DNA of 64,000 nucleotides from JALYGJ01 sp036558545 (lineage in GTDB: Bacteria; Chloroflexota; Limnocylindria; Limnocylindrales; CSP1-4). The DNA lies in assembly GCA_036558545.1 (NCBI GenBank), contig DATBFJ010000101.1, positions 1-64,000 of the forward strand. The letters run 5' to 3'. Every line of letters begins with the position of its first letter. The first letter of the stretch is position 1. Positions 49,087-57,728 of this stretch are shown here, piece after piece. The notes under the pieces were generated by a model. That model saw nothing but the letters and a program-made list of their open reading frames with translations, did no database searches and was not told the origin of the DNA. A program made the translations under genes and the position numbers.

Positions 49087-49587
49087 GTGATCTGTCCGCA
49101 GTGCGGCTTCGAGAACATCCAGGGCGTCGACGAGTGTGAGAACTGCGGCTTCGACCTGATGTCGGTCGACATTCCCGCCCCGAGCAGCGAGTTCGAGGCG
49201 GAAATGGTCGTCATCCCACTCGCCGATCTGCGCCATCACAAGCCACTGACGATTGCGCCCGGCGCGTCTGCGGCTGAGGCGGTCGCTCAGATGCAGCAGG
49301 CGGGCGCGGGCTGCCTGATCGTCGAGGAAGGGGGACTGGTGCGCGGCATCCTGTCCGAGCGCGACCTGGTCATGAAGCTGGATCACGCGACGCTTGACGG
49401 ACTGACCGTGGCTGATCTCATGACCGCGGATCCGGTCGTCCTCAGGCCCGACGACAGCATCGCGGTCGCGATCAACAAGATGGCGGTGGGTGGTTTCCGC
49501 CACATCCCGCTGGTCGTCGACGGGCGGGCCACCGGCATCGTGTCAGCACGCGACGTCTTCAGGCACGTCCTCGCCCAGGTGCGCTAG
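49087..49587 (+). CDS. Zinc-ribbon plus CBS-pair protein
   Basis: 166 residues with GTG start, 13 bp after korB. The N-terminal zinc ribbon ICPQCGFENIQGVDECENCG (C3, C6, C17, C20) is followed by two CBS motifs (ASAAEAVAQMQQAGAGCLIVEE..GILSERDLV, DDSIAVAINKMAVGGFRHIPL..GIVSARDVF). The korAB genes are thus bracketed by two different CBS proteins. It may regulate KorAB or another partner according to adenylate level. Confidence 0.9.
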   Translation: MICPQCGFENIQGVDECENCGFDLMSVDIPAPSSEFEAEMVVIPLADLRHHKPLTIAPGASAAEAVAQMQQAGAGCLIVEEGGLVRGILSERDLVMKLDHATLDGLTVADLMTADPVVLRPDDSIAVAINKMAVGGFRHIPLVVDGRATGIVSARDVFRHVLAQVR

Positions 49588-49955
49588 GCCTGCTGGTTCC
49601 GCCGCTCCTCGGCGCGCAACGAAAGACCCGAAGGAACCTCGGACTTCGGCTGAGCGGGGCGAAAGGACGAGCCTCTCGCCGTCCGCAAGAAGACGAGCTC
49701 CTTGCGTGGTCCCTGGAACAAGTTCCTGGAACCTCCGGCTCTGCCGGACCGATCCCTACCGGTGAAGCAAGCTCCTCCGATCGAGTTCGGTTTTCCGTGG
49801 CCCCTTCGGGCTGAGACGAAGATTAGGGACGGTTCGGGACACGCACAACAGAGTCATCCACGAGTTTTCGAAAAGTTCTCGCGGCTTATCCACGAAGCGT
49901 GATGTGGCTGGGGATAAGCCTGTGGACGAGATTTGTTTTCGTAACATGCGCGGCA
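49588..49955 (+). other. 368-bp non-coding region with DnaA-box-like cluster
   Basis: No coding frame is convincing here, the longest such gap in the window. The left part (49588-49840) holds several short hairpins (GGAAC/GTTCC near 49715, TCCGG/CCGGA near 49735) but I could not match it to RNase P, tmRNA, SRP or 6S RNA. The right part (49854-49929) has four 9-mers resembling TTATCCACA: TCATCCACG (49854), TTATCCACG (49886), TGGGGATAA (49909, reverse) and TGTGGACGA (49921, reverse). Two match at 8/9 and two at 7/9. It could be a replication origin, a DnaA-titrating site or a DnaA-regulated promoter of the exonuclease gene. Confidence 0.5.
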
Positions 49956-50501
49956 ATGACTGAGCGGGCCGAGGCGCTTGTGAGCGTGGATATCGAAGCG
50001 TCTGGGCCCAGCCCGTCGACAGGCAGCCTGTTGTCAATCGGGGCTTGCCTGATCGAAGACCCCAGCGTCGACTTCTACGTCGAGCTCAAGCCCAGTCTCG
50101 ATGCCGATTGGGATGCGCAGGCTGAAAGCGTCCACGGACTCGCTCGCGAGCGCCTCCTGCGCGAAGGGCGAGAGCCGGCCGACGCGATGCGTCGGTTCGC
50201 CGACTGGACCGCCGAAGCCTGCGCCGGACGGGAGCCGGTGTTCGTGGGTTTCAACGCGCCCTTCGACTGGATGTTCGTGGCCGATTACCTGTGGCGATTC
50301 GTCGGACGTAATCCATACGGGATCTCTGCGCTGGATCTCAAGTCGTATTACATGGCACGCGAAAAGGTCGCGACTTGGGAGCGCACCCGACGCACTTACG
50401 TCGACCAGGTCCTGGGCATTGATCCCGATCACAACCACCACGCACTCGACGACGCCAAGGGTCAGGCGCGCCTGGCAAAGGTCCTGCTGATCGGCCGCTG
50501 A
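49956..50501 (+). CDS. DEDD-family 3'-5' exonuclease (DnaQ-like)
   Basis: 181 residues from ATG 49956. Exo I motif VSVDIEASGPSP (Asp, Glu), exo II FVGFNAPFDWMFV (Asp) and exo III HHALDDAKGQARLA (His, Asp) are in order and spaced as in DEDDh exonucleases such as RNase T/oligoribonuclease or the Pol III epsilon fold. The substrate could be RNA or DNA. The upstream gap contains DnaA-box-like repeats, which would fit a role in replication, but this is not evidence of function. Confidence 0.88.
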   Translation: MTERAEALVSVDIEASGPSPSTGSLLSIGACLIEDPSVDFYVELKPSLDADWDAQAESVHGLARERLLREGREPADAMRRFADWTAEACAGREPVFVGFNAPFDWMFVADYLWRFVGRNPYGISALDLKSYYMAREKVATWERTRRTYVDQVLGIDPDHNHHALDDAKGQARLAKVLLIGR

Positions 50502-50577
50502 CGTGGCCCAAACCTCTCAGCCGCGTTGCGGAAGGGAGATGCTACATTGCAGGAACATTGCTCCCTGGGGGGTCTCA

Positions 50578-52632
50578 ATGCGTTCTCGATGGTCAAGATT
50601 CAGTAGCCGGGTCAGGGCGTATCCGCGCGCCGCGGTCCTGATCGTCGTGGTCATCGGGATCACCCTCGTCGGTAGTGCCGCGTACCTGGCGACGCGGTCG
50701 GACCAGCCATCCGCGGGCAACCTTCCAACCCAGACCTCGGCCGGACGGTGGAGCCTCGTGACGCTTGCCCAGCAAATCGATGCGGGCAATGTGACGGCCG
50801 TCACTCTCGGCACTAACGGGGCCGGCGGGCAGGTCCTCCTGGCACAGACGCCCGCGGGTGAATACGTCGCCATTTCCGCTCCGGCGTCAGTCGCGGACGG
50901 CGCACAAGCGCTGATCAGCATGGGTTACGGCGACCTGCTGTCGCCCAATGTTCGCGAACTCGCGGACTCCACCTCCGTCGCGGCAAGCAGCGATCCGGTC
51001 AAGTCATTCATCAACATCGGTCTACTCCTGGTCCTGGGTGTCACGTTGGCGTTCTTCCTGTGGCGGATGCGCGATCGACTGCCGATTGGCGCGCGCGGCG
51101 CTGGACGCTTCTCGACGATCATGCCGGTGCCCACCCCGACTGGCGGCGGCACGACCGCGCCCGCACCGGTCAAAACCGCGCCGCCCGTCGGCTCCTCCGG
51201 TCTTGTACATCTCGACGATGTCGCCGGCTGCGAAGAAGCCAAGCTGGAGCTCGCCGAGCCGATCGAGTTCCTGCGTCATCCCGACCGATTCCGCAGCCTG
51301 GGCGCGCGCGTGCCGCGCGGCATTCTCCTGTACGGGCCGCCGGGGACCGGCAAAACCATGCTCGCGCGCGCCGTCGCCACCGAAGCGGGCGTGCCGTTCC
51401 ACCATGCCTCTGGGTCAGACTTTGTCGAAAAATATGTGGGCGTGGGCGCTCGACGTGTGCGTGATCTCTTCGCCCAGTCGCGCAAGCTGGGCAAGGGCGT
51501 CATCTTCATTGACGAGTTCGACGCGTTGGGCAAGGCCCGTGGTGGCGCAAACAGCCACGAGGAGCGGGAGCAGACGCTCAATCAGCTGCTCGTCGAGATG
51601 GACGGCTTCACGACATCCACGGAGATCGTCGTGATCGCCGCCACGAATCGACTCGACGTGCTGGACGAAGCGCTGCTACGGCCGGGCAGGTTCAACCGAA
51701 AGGTCCACGTCGGCCTGCCGGACGTGGCCGGCCGGCGCGCGATCCTCGACGTCCATGCCCGCAACAAGCCGCTTTCACCTGACGTCGACCTCGACCAGAT
51801 CGCGCGCAAGACGTACGGCTTCTCCGGCGCGCAGCTCGCCGACCTGCTCAACGAGGCGGCAATCATCGCCGCACGTCACGAGCATTCGACGATCAGCAAT
51901 GAGGACATGCACGCCGGCTGGCTGAAAGTCGCCGTGGGCACGGGTCGCCGCCGCTCCATGAACGAGCGCGATCGGGCCATCATTGCCGCCCACGAGGTTG
52001 GTCACGCGATCTGCGGCAAGGTCCACGGCGACACGCGCCGCGTAGAGGAGATCTCGCTCTTCGCCCATGGCGAAGCGCTGGGTGTCACGGTCAGTTCCCA
52101 GGAGGACAACGACCTGCCGTCAGAATCGGATCTGCGCGCGCGACTGATCGCGCTCATGGGCGGCCGGGCCGCCGAAGAGCTGCTGTTCCAGGAGGTGACG
52201 CCCGGCGCAGCGAACGACTTCGAAAAAGCCACTCAGATTGCGACGAGCATGGTCAACAGGTGGGGCATGGGCCGCGATCCGCGCGAAAGCGAGTCGCAGG
52301 GCAGAGGATCGCTCTCCTTCTTTGCCGCGAAGGCCGGCGCCACGTTGCCCTCGGAGCTGCAGGCCGCGGCGACGCGGGCGGTCGCCGCGATCCTGGATCA
52401 GGCTTATCGCGACGCGCGCGAGACGCTCATCGAGAATCTGGCGACGTTGCGCCGCATCGGCGTCTACCTCGTGCAGCAGGAACGCATCGACGGCGACACG
52501 TTTGATGCCCTGTTCGATGGTCGCCTCGAGGTTCCCGATGCGGACTCCGAGTGGCGCCCAGCGGCCGCACGGCCGCGAGACTGGTCGTCGATTGGCGCGC
52601 TGGCCACGAGTCTGGAAACGCCGCCTCAGTAG
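50578..52632 (+). CDS. ftsH: ATP-dependent zinc metalloprotease FtsH
   Basis: 684 residues from ATG 50578 (GGGGGG just upstream; ATG 50539 possible). Two membrane helices (about 18-38 and 140-162) bracket an extracytoplasmic domain. The AAA module has Walker A GPPGTGKT, Walker B IFIDEFDA and the second region of homology ending in ALLRPGRFNRKV. The protease domain has AAHEVGHAI (HExxH) and the third zinc ligand in GAANDFEKA. A short Pro/Arg-rich tail ends the protein. It degrades unneeded membrane and cytosolic proteins as a hexamer. Confidence 0.96.
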   Translation: MRSRWSRFSSRVRAYPRAAVLIVVVIGITLVGSAAYLATRSDQPSAGNLPTQTSAGRWSLVTLAQQIDAGNVTAVTLGTNGAGGQVLLAQTPAGEYVAISAPASVADGAQALISMGYGDLLSPNVRELADSTSVAASSDPVKSFINIGLLLVLGVTLAFFLWRMRDRLPIGARGAGRFSTIMPVPTPTGGGTTAPAPVKTAPPVGSSGLVHLDDVAGCEEAKLELAEPIEFLRHPDRFRSLGARVPRGILLYGPPGTGKTMLARAVATEAGVPFHHASGSDFVEKYVGVGARRVRDLFAQSRKLGKGVIFIDEFDALGKARGGANSHEEREQTLNQLLVEMDGFTTSTEIVVIAATNRLDVLDEALLRPGRFNRKVHVGLPDVAGRRAILDVHARNKPLSPDVDLDQIARKTYGFSGAQLADLLNEAAIIAARHEHSTISNEDMHAGWLKVAVGTGRRRSMNERDRAIIAAHEVGHAICGKVHGDTRRVEEISLFAHGEALGVTVSSQEDNDLPSESDLRARLIALMGGRAAEELLFQEVTPGAANDFEKATQIATSMVNRWGMGRDPRESESQGRGSLSFFAAKAGATLPSELQAAATRAVAAILDQAYRDARETLIENLATLRRIGVYLVQQERIDGDTFDALFDGRLEVPDADSEWRPAAARPRDWSSIGALATSLETPPQ

Positions 52633-53123
52633 ACGTACGGCACGAAGCGGCGCGTGTGAGCCGCATACACGACGTAGTCCGGATACTGGGACTTGAGCCA
52701 CGCCTCCTCGCGGCGCGACTTCAGGTCGAGGAAAACCGTGAAGATCACGGCCACGAGCAACGCCGGCAGTGAGTCCATTGCGCACGCCCAGCCAAAGCTG
52801 ACGAGGATCAAGCCCAGGTAGATCGGGTGCCGGACATAGGCATAGACACCGTCAGTGATCAGATAGCCGTCTTCATTTGGTTTGGGATACGGACTGACGG
52901 ACGTGCGCAAGCCACGGATGCCAGCGAAGACGAGTGCCGCGCCGATCGCGATCAGGATCGTGCCGACGGTGACGGCCAACAGGAGCATCGCGCCGTCGAC
53001 GTCACCGCGGCCGCGCATGCCCGCGACGAGCAGAGCGCCGATCAGCAGCAGCTGGATCCCGACCCAGCCTCCCCCACGCCGCCCGAGCGCAGGCATGTTC
53101 GATGACGTTGGCTGCTCCACCAC
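52626..53123 (-). CDS. Isoprenylcysteine carboxyl methyltransferase-like (ICMT/PEMT) membrane protein
   Basis: 165 residues from GTG 53123; ATG 53096 is a weaker alternative. Four membrane helices, then the family signature YAYVRHPIYLGLILVSFGWA and EEAWLKSQYPDYVVYAAHTRRFVPY, the SAM-binding C-terminus of ICMT-type enzymes. It probably methylates a phospholipid or another lipophilic acceptor. Begins four bases after the fabI stop, in the glgA-fabI operon. Confidence 0.87.
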   Translation of the reverse strand: MVEQPTSSNMPALGRRGGGWVGIQLLLIGALLVAGMRGRGDVDGAMLLLAVTVGTILIAIGAALVFAGIRGLRTSVSPYPKPNEDGYLITDGVYAYVRHPIYLGLILVSFGWACAMDSLPALLVAVIFTVFLDLKSRREEAWLKSQYPDYVVYAAHTRRFVPYVY

Positions 53124-53127
53124 GCTT

Positions 53128-53943
53128 CTATGCCTCGCCCGTGGGCACTCCGAGGACGTTGAAGCCCGCGTCGACGTACAGCGTTTCGCCGGTGACGCCG
53201 GCAGAAAGGTCACTGGCCAGGAACACGGCCGTGGCACCCACGTCGTCGATGGTGACGTTGCGGCGCATCGGCGCGACGTCACGGAACTTGCCGTACATCG
53301 TTTTGAACCCGGACACGCCACTCGCGGCGAGGGTGCGAATAGGTCCGGCGCTTATGGCGTTGACGCGAATACCGTCTGGCCCAAGATCAGCTGCCATGTA
53401 GCGCACGCTCGCTTCGAGCGCGGCCTTCGCGACACCCATGACGTTGTAGTTGGCGACTACCTTCTCCGCGCCGTAGTAGCTGAGGGTCATGATGCTGCCG
53501 CCGCCGGTCATCAACGGCGCGGCGGCGCGACCGAGCGCGACCAGCGAATACGCGCTCACATCGAGTGCGAGCGCGAAGCCGCCGCGCGACGTGTCGACAA
53601 ATCGTCCGTCCAACTCCTCGCGCCTGGCGAAAGCGAGGGCATGAACCAGGATGTCCAGTCGGCCCTGCTCCCTCTGCCAGCGGGCGAACACTCGCTCGAT
53701 ATCGGAGTCGCTCTGAACATCGCACGGCTCGACGAATTTCGAGCTTATCGAATCCGCGAGCGGCTGAACCCGTTTCTCGATAAGCGCCTCGATCGAGCTG
53801 AAGCCGACATCGGCCCCGGCGGCGTCGAGCGCCCTCGCGATGCCCCACGCGATCGAGTGGTCATTGGCCACTCCAAAGATCAGCGCCTTGCGCCCCGTCA
53901 GCAGGCCGGCCGGAATGGCCGGAGCGTTTTCCGTCTCGTTCAC
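53128..53943 (-). CDS. fabI: Enoyl-[acyl-carrier-protein] reductase, FabI type
   Basis: 271 residues from GTG 53943. The SDR-like fold shows ALIFGVANDHSIAWGIARAL (FabI cofactor loop), CDVQSDSDIERVF, LVHALAFARREEL and the FabI active site Y-x6-K in YNVMGVAKAALEASVRY (preceded by SYYGAEKVVA). The C-terminus has GPIRTLAASGVSGF and YVDAGFNVLG. It reduces enoyl-ACP with NADH in the last step of fatty acid elongation. 25 bp after glgA. Confidence 0.94.
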   Translation of the reverse strand: MNETENAPAIPAGLLTGRKALIFGVANDHSIAWGIARALDAAGADVGFSSIEALIEKRVQPLADSISSKFVEPCDVQSDSDIERVFARWQREQGRLDILVHALAFARREELDGRFVDTSRGGFALALDVSAYSLVALGRAAAPLMTGGGSIMTLSYYGAEKVVANYNVMGVAKAALEASVRYMAADLGPDGIRVNAISAGPIRTLAASGVSGFKTMYGKFRDVAPMRRNVTIDDVGATAVFLASDLSAGVTGETLYVDAGFNVLGVPTGEA

Positions 53944-53968
53944 GGAGCGATCGTAGACGGCGGCGCAA

Positions 53969-55402
53969 TCACCGGGCAGAGATCTCGATCGCGCGCCGAT
54001 ACATCGCGACGTAGTCGCGCGCTGGGCCGCGCCAGGAAAAGTCGACGGCCATGCCCAGCCGCTGGATGGCGCGGCGGCGCGGTCCATCACCCAGCGCGGC
54101 CATGGCGCGTCGCGCCGCGTCCAGCAGCGCGACCGGCTCGGCGGGGCCAAAGACGAAGCCCGTGCCATTTTCCGGGTCCGCGTCTGCATCTATGACGGTG
54201 TCGGCCAAGCCGCCGGTCGCGCGCACGACCGGCAAGGTTCCGTAGCGCAACGCGATCATCTGGCCCTGGCCGCACGGCTCAAAACGGGAGGGCATCAGGA
54301 ACGCGTCCGCCCCGGCATACATGCGTCGCGCCAGGGCACGGTCAAATCGCGCCGCGACCACCAGTCTGCCGCGACCCGCCGAGGATTCGGCCAGGTCCTC
54401 GAGGTCTTCGATGAGCCGTTGATCGCCCGTGCCGAGGACGCAGATCCGAGCGCCGTCGGCGAGAAGGTCGCCCGCCGTCTCGGCGAGCAGGTCGAAGCCC
54501 TTCTGCGGATCGAGCCTGCCGATCATTGCAAACAGCGGCCCGCCCGGATCGAGCTCAAGCTCGGCGCACAGCGACGCGCGGCAGGCATCCTTGCCGGCCA
54601 GGTCGGTGGCTGAATATCGGGCGATGACCCCGGGGTCCGTGGCAGGGTTCCAGAGCTCCGTGTCGATGCCGTTGATGATCCCGATGTACCTGTCACCCAG
54701 GGACCGCAACGCGTCGTCCACGCCCGCGCCAAACTCGGGCGTCAGCGACTCGCGCGCAAAACCGGGCGAGACGGTGTTGACCATGTCGGCCGCAACGATG
54801 CCCTCGCGCAGCAGATCGACGCCGTCAGCCTTGCCCACGCTCTCGGGCAGGTCCAGCTGACCGGCGACCTCCGTGCGCGTCACCCAGCCGTGGTATGCGA
54901 GGTTGTGGCAGCTCATGACCGTTGCCGCGCGCGACACGATCGGATCGTCCGCGTACACGAAGCGGCGCAACAGAATGGCCGGAGCGCCTTCCCAGTCGTG
55001 GACGTGGATGACGTCGTAGGGCTTTGCCTCAGCGCGCATCGCCTCGAGCGCGGCGCGGCCAAGCAACGAGAAGCGAAAGCCGTTGTCGGCAAAGTCCGCT
55101 CCGCCGCTGACGTAGTACTCCGGACGGTCGAAGCTCGGTGGATGGTCGACCAGTCGCAGCGTGTAGCCGCGGCCGGGCGCGGACCACAAGGTAACGCCCA
55201 CATCGCCATGTGAGCCAAAGGGCACAGCCAGGTCAAGACGCTCGACGGGCTCCGACGGATCCAGTCCCCGGTAGCGCGGGAGATACACGTCGACTTCGTG
55301 GCCGGCCTGACCCAGCGCACGCGACAGGGCATCCACGACATCAGCGAGGCCACCGGTCTTGGCGTACGGCTCGCATTCCGAGGCAATCATGGCGACGCGC
55401 AT
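53969..55402 (-). CDS. glgA: Glycogen synthase (GT5)
   Basis: 477 residues from ATG 55402. It starts MRVAMIASECEPYAKTGGLA with the KTGGL ADP-glucose site, then DVIHVHDWEGAP, NTVSPGFARE, INGIDTELWNPATD, MIGRLDPQKGFDLL, AFLMPSRFEPCGQGQMIAL and VRATGGLADTVID, all diagnostic of GlgA. It extends alpha-1,4-glucan from ADP-glucose. Divergent from glgP across 127 bp, so synthesis and breakdown of glycogen share a control region. Confidence 0.96.
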   Translation of the reverse strand: MRVAMIASECEPYAKTGGLADVVDALSRALGQAGHEVDVYLPRYRGLDPSEPVERLDLAVPFGSHGDVGVTLWSAPGRGYTLRLVDHPPSFDRPEYYVSGGADFADNGFRFSLLGRAALEAMRAEAKPYDVIHVHDWEGAPAILLRRFVYADDPIVSRAATVMSCHNLAYHGWVTRTEVAGQLDLPESVGKADGVDLLREGIVAADMVNTVSPGFARESLTPEFGAGVDDALRSLGDRYIGIINGIDTELWNPATDPGVIARYSATDLAGKDACRASLCAELELDPGGPLFAMIGRLDPQKGFDLLAETAGDLLADGARICVLGTGDQRLIEDLEDLAESSAGRGRLVVAARFDRALARRMYAGADAFLMPSRFEPCGQGQMIALRYGTLPVVRATGGLADTVIDADADPENGTGFVFGPAEPVALLDAARRAMAALGDGPRRRAIQRLGMAVDFSWRGPARDYVAMYRRAIEISAR

Positions 55403-55468
55403 GGGCGACGATCTTAGTCCGCGACCAGGCCGCCAAGCGGACCACGCCGGGCGCCCGCCGCAAATCGG

Positions 55469-55484
55469 CAGCAAACGTTTGCTG
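55469..55484. promoter_or_regulatory. Perfect 16-bp palindrome between glgA and glgP (LacI-family-like operator)
   Basis: CAGCAAACGTTTGCTG is a perfect palindrome with the central CG typical of LacI/MalR-family operators (GCAAACGTTTGC core). It lies 66 bp from the glgA start and 45 bp from the glgP start, the right place for control of both. No LacI-family gene is in the window. Confidence 0.65.
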
Positions 55485-55529
55485 TCCGCACGTTGAACTG
55501 GGCTACGGTCGATTCGGGGAGGCTGTAGC

Positions 55530-57728
55530 ATGCCCCTCATCGTGCCTCGAAGGATCGAAATACCGACCCTGCCGGCTGCAGGTCTGCGCCTTCCTCCGCA
55601 GCTCGAAGGGCTGCAGCGACTCGCCTACAACCATTACTGGATGTGGCATCCGCGTGTGCGCGTCCTCTTCCGTCGGATCGACGTGCAGGCATGGCTGCGT
55701 TACCGCAACCCGGTGCCCGTGCTCCATCAGCAGCGGGACTGGTCGCCGGTCCTCGACGACGTCGACCTGATGGCCGAATACCAGACGCTGCTAAGCGACT
55801 TCGACAGGTACATGGAGAACGGCGCGGGCCATTGGTTTGAGCGACAGCACGGCCGCGACTTCTCCCGTCCGATTGCCTATTTCTGCGCCGAGTACGGCCT
55901 CAACGAGTCGCTCGGGATCTACTCGGGCGGCTTGGGCGTGCTCGCCGGAGATCACTTGAAGGCAGCCTCCGATATGGCCATCCCGCTGGTCGGGGTGGGA
56001 CTCTTTTATCGCCACGGCTACTTCCGCCAGACGATCGACGCAGATGGCCACCAGGAACATGCCTACCCGGATTACGACCCGCTCCGCCTGCCCCTGTCGC
56101 GCGTGGCCGCAACCGACGGCGGTCCGCTGACGATCGGCGTCGAGATGCCCGGTCGAACCGTCTTCTGCGCGGTGTGGCTGGGCCAGGTGGGCCGCGTGCC
56201 CTTGCTGCTGCTCGACACGGACATCCCCGACAACGACACCGCGGATCGGCCGATCACCCACATCCTGTACGTCCGCGGCCGCGAGATGCGCCTGCACCAG
56301 GAGATGGTCCTTGGCGTGGGCGGCGTCCGGGCACTGCGCGCCTTGAACATCGACCCGCAGGCGTGGCATCTGAACGAGGGCCACTCGGCGTTCATGCTCG
56401 TCGAACGAATGCGCGAGCTCACGCTCAATGGCGTGTCGATGGACGAGGCGCTCGAGCGGGTGAAGCAGAACGCGGTCTTTACGATCCACACGCCGGTCAG
56501 TGCCGGCAACGAGCGATTTGACGCGAGCCTGGTCCGCAAGCTCGCGGCGCCGCTGGCGGCAGACAGCGGCCTCGAGCTTGAGCGCGTCATCGAGCTCGCG
56601 CGCGGCACGGACAACGACCCTGAGCAGTTCGACATGACAGCCTTCTCGCTGCGCGAGACGAACGGCGCCAATGCCGTCTCGCAGCTGCACGCGCAAACCG
56701 CGAACGCGACGTGGAACGATGTCACCGCCAAGCCCATCCTGGGCATCACCAACGGCGTTCATCCGCCGAGCTGGGTCGGCGGTCCGTTCAGGCAGCTCTA
56801 CGAGTCGGTCGGTGGCGATCTCGACAACCTCGATCCACATCCGAAAACGTTCCTGGCCAAGGTCGCCAAGATGCCCGACGAGGAGATCTGGGAGGCGCAT
56901 CGACGGCAGAAGCTTGAGCTGGCCTATTTCTCGCGGCGCAGACTCCAACAGCAGTTCGCTCGCCACGGCGAGGCGCCGCTCGTCCTGGAAGAGCTGGCGG
57001 ATGCGCTCGATCACGAAGTGCTGACAATCGGTTTTGCCCGGCGCTTCGCTACCTACAAGCGGGCCAACCTCATCTTCAGTGACGAGGAGCGCCTCGCGCG
57101 CATACTGCTCGACGACGAACGCCCGGTACAGATCGTGTTCGCGGGCAAAGCCCACCCTGCCGATCGGCCGGGCCAACGCGTCATCCAGGACATCTTCGCG
57201 CGCAGCCGGTCGCCAAAATTCGCCCAGCGCGTCTTCGTCGTCGAGGACTACGACATCCGCGTCGCCCGCTACCTGGTGCAGGGTGTCGATATCTGGCTGA
57301 ACAACCCACGCCGGCCGCTCGAGGCCTCGGGCACAAGCGGCATGAAGGCCGCCATGAACGGAATCATCAACTGCTCCGTACTCGACGGCTGGTGGGACGA
57401 GGGCTACAACGGCTCCAACGGCTGGGCCATCGGCGGACGCGAGAACAATGCCGACGAGGGTGCCCAGGACTGGGCGGACGCACAGGATCTGTATCGGCTG
57501 CTCGAGAACGAGATCGTGCCGATGTACTACGAGCGCGACCGCAAGGGCTTGCCTCAGCGCTGGCTGGACATGATGCGCAATTCCATGTCGAGCACGATCT
57601 GGCAGTTTTCGACGAGTCGGATGCTCCAGGAATACGTGGAGCAGCTCTACGTTCCGGCCGCGCAAAATGACGCGGCGCGTCCTGCCCCGGAAGCGCGCCC
57701 TCGAGCCAGGGCTTCAACTGCGGCCTGA
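55530..57728 (+). CDS. glgP: Alpha-glucan phosphorylase (GT35)
   Basis: 732 residues from ATG 55530. The start has the family's LAYNHYWMWHP and a N-terminal DUF3417-type region. It continues IAYFCAEYGLNESLGIYSGGLGVLAGDHLKAAS (shown here by its parts FCAEYG and GGLGVLAGDHLK), HLNEGHSAF, RRFATYKRANLI and the PLP-binding EASGTSGMKAAMNG. This is the shorter maltodextrin/glycogen phosphorylase found in Thermus and Actinobacteria. It releases glucose-1-phosphate from alpha-glucan. The GH57 gene begins at the base after its stop. Confidence 0.95.
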   Translation: MPLIVPRRIEIPTLPAAGLRLPPQLEGLQRLAYNHYWMWHPRVRVLFRRIDVQAWLRYRNPVPVLHQQRDWSPVLDDVDLMAEYQTLLSDFDRYMENGAGHWFERQHGRDFSRPIAYFCAEYGLNESLGIYSGGLGVLAGDHLKAASDMAIPLVGVGLFYRHGYFRQTIDADGHQEHAYPDYDPLRLPLSRVAATDGGPLTIGVEMPGRTVFCAVWLGQVGRVPLLLLDTDIPDNDTADRPITHILYVRGREMRLHQEMVLGVGGVRALRALNIDPQAWHLNEGHSAFMLVERMRELTLNGVSMDEALERVKQNAVFTIHTPVSAGNERFDASLVRKLAAPLAADSGLELERVIELARGTDNDPEQFDMTAFSLRETNGANAVSQLHAQTANATWNDVTAKPILGITNGVHPPSWVGGPFRQLYESVGGDLDNLDPHPKTFLAKVAKMPDEEIWEAHRRQKLELAYFSRRRLQQQFARHGEAPLVLEELADALDHEVLTIGFARRFATYKRANLIFSDEERLARILLDDERPVQIVFAGKAHPADRPGQRVIQDIFARSRSPKFAQRVFVVEDYDIRVARYLVQGVDIWLNNPRRPLEASGTSGMKAAMNGIINCSVLDGWWDEGYNGSNGWAIGGRENNADEGAQDWADAQDLYRLLENEIVPMYYERDRKGLPQRWLDMMRNSMSSTIWQFSTSRMLQEYVEQLYVPAAQNDAARPAPEARPRARASTAA

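Noticed and set aside
49588..49840. Candidate RNase P RNA, tmRNA, SRP or 6S RNA
   Set aside because: None of the conserved boxes of these RNAs could be found; only generic short hairpins are present.
49702..49902. 66-codon frame in the gap before the exonuclease gene
   Set aside because: It runs through the DnaA-box-like cluster, lacks a ribosome site and has random-looking composition.
55791..57665. A 624-codon open frame antisense to glgP
   Set aside because: It mirrors the third-codon GC bias of glgP, encodes no recognisable domain, and lies entirely inside a certain gene.
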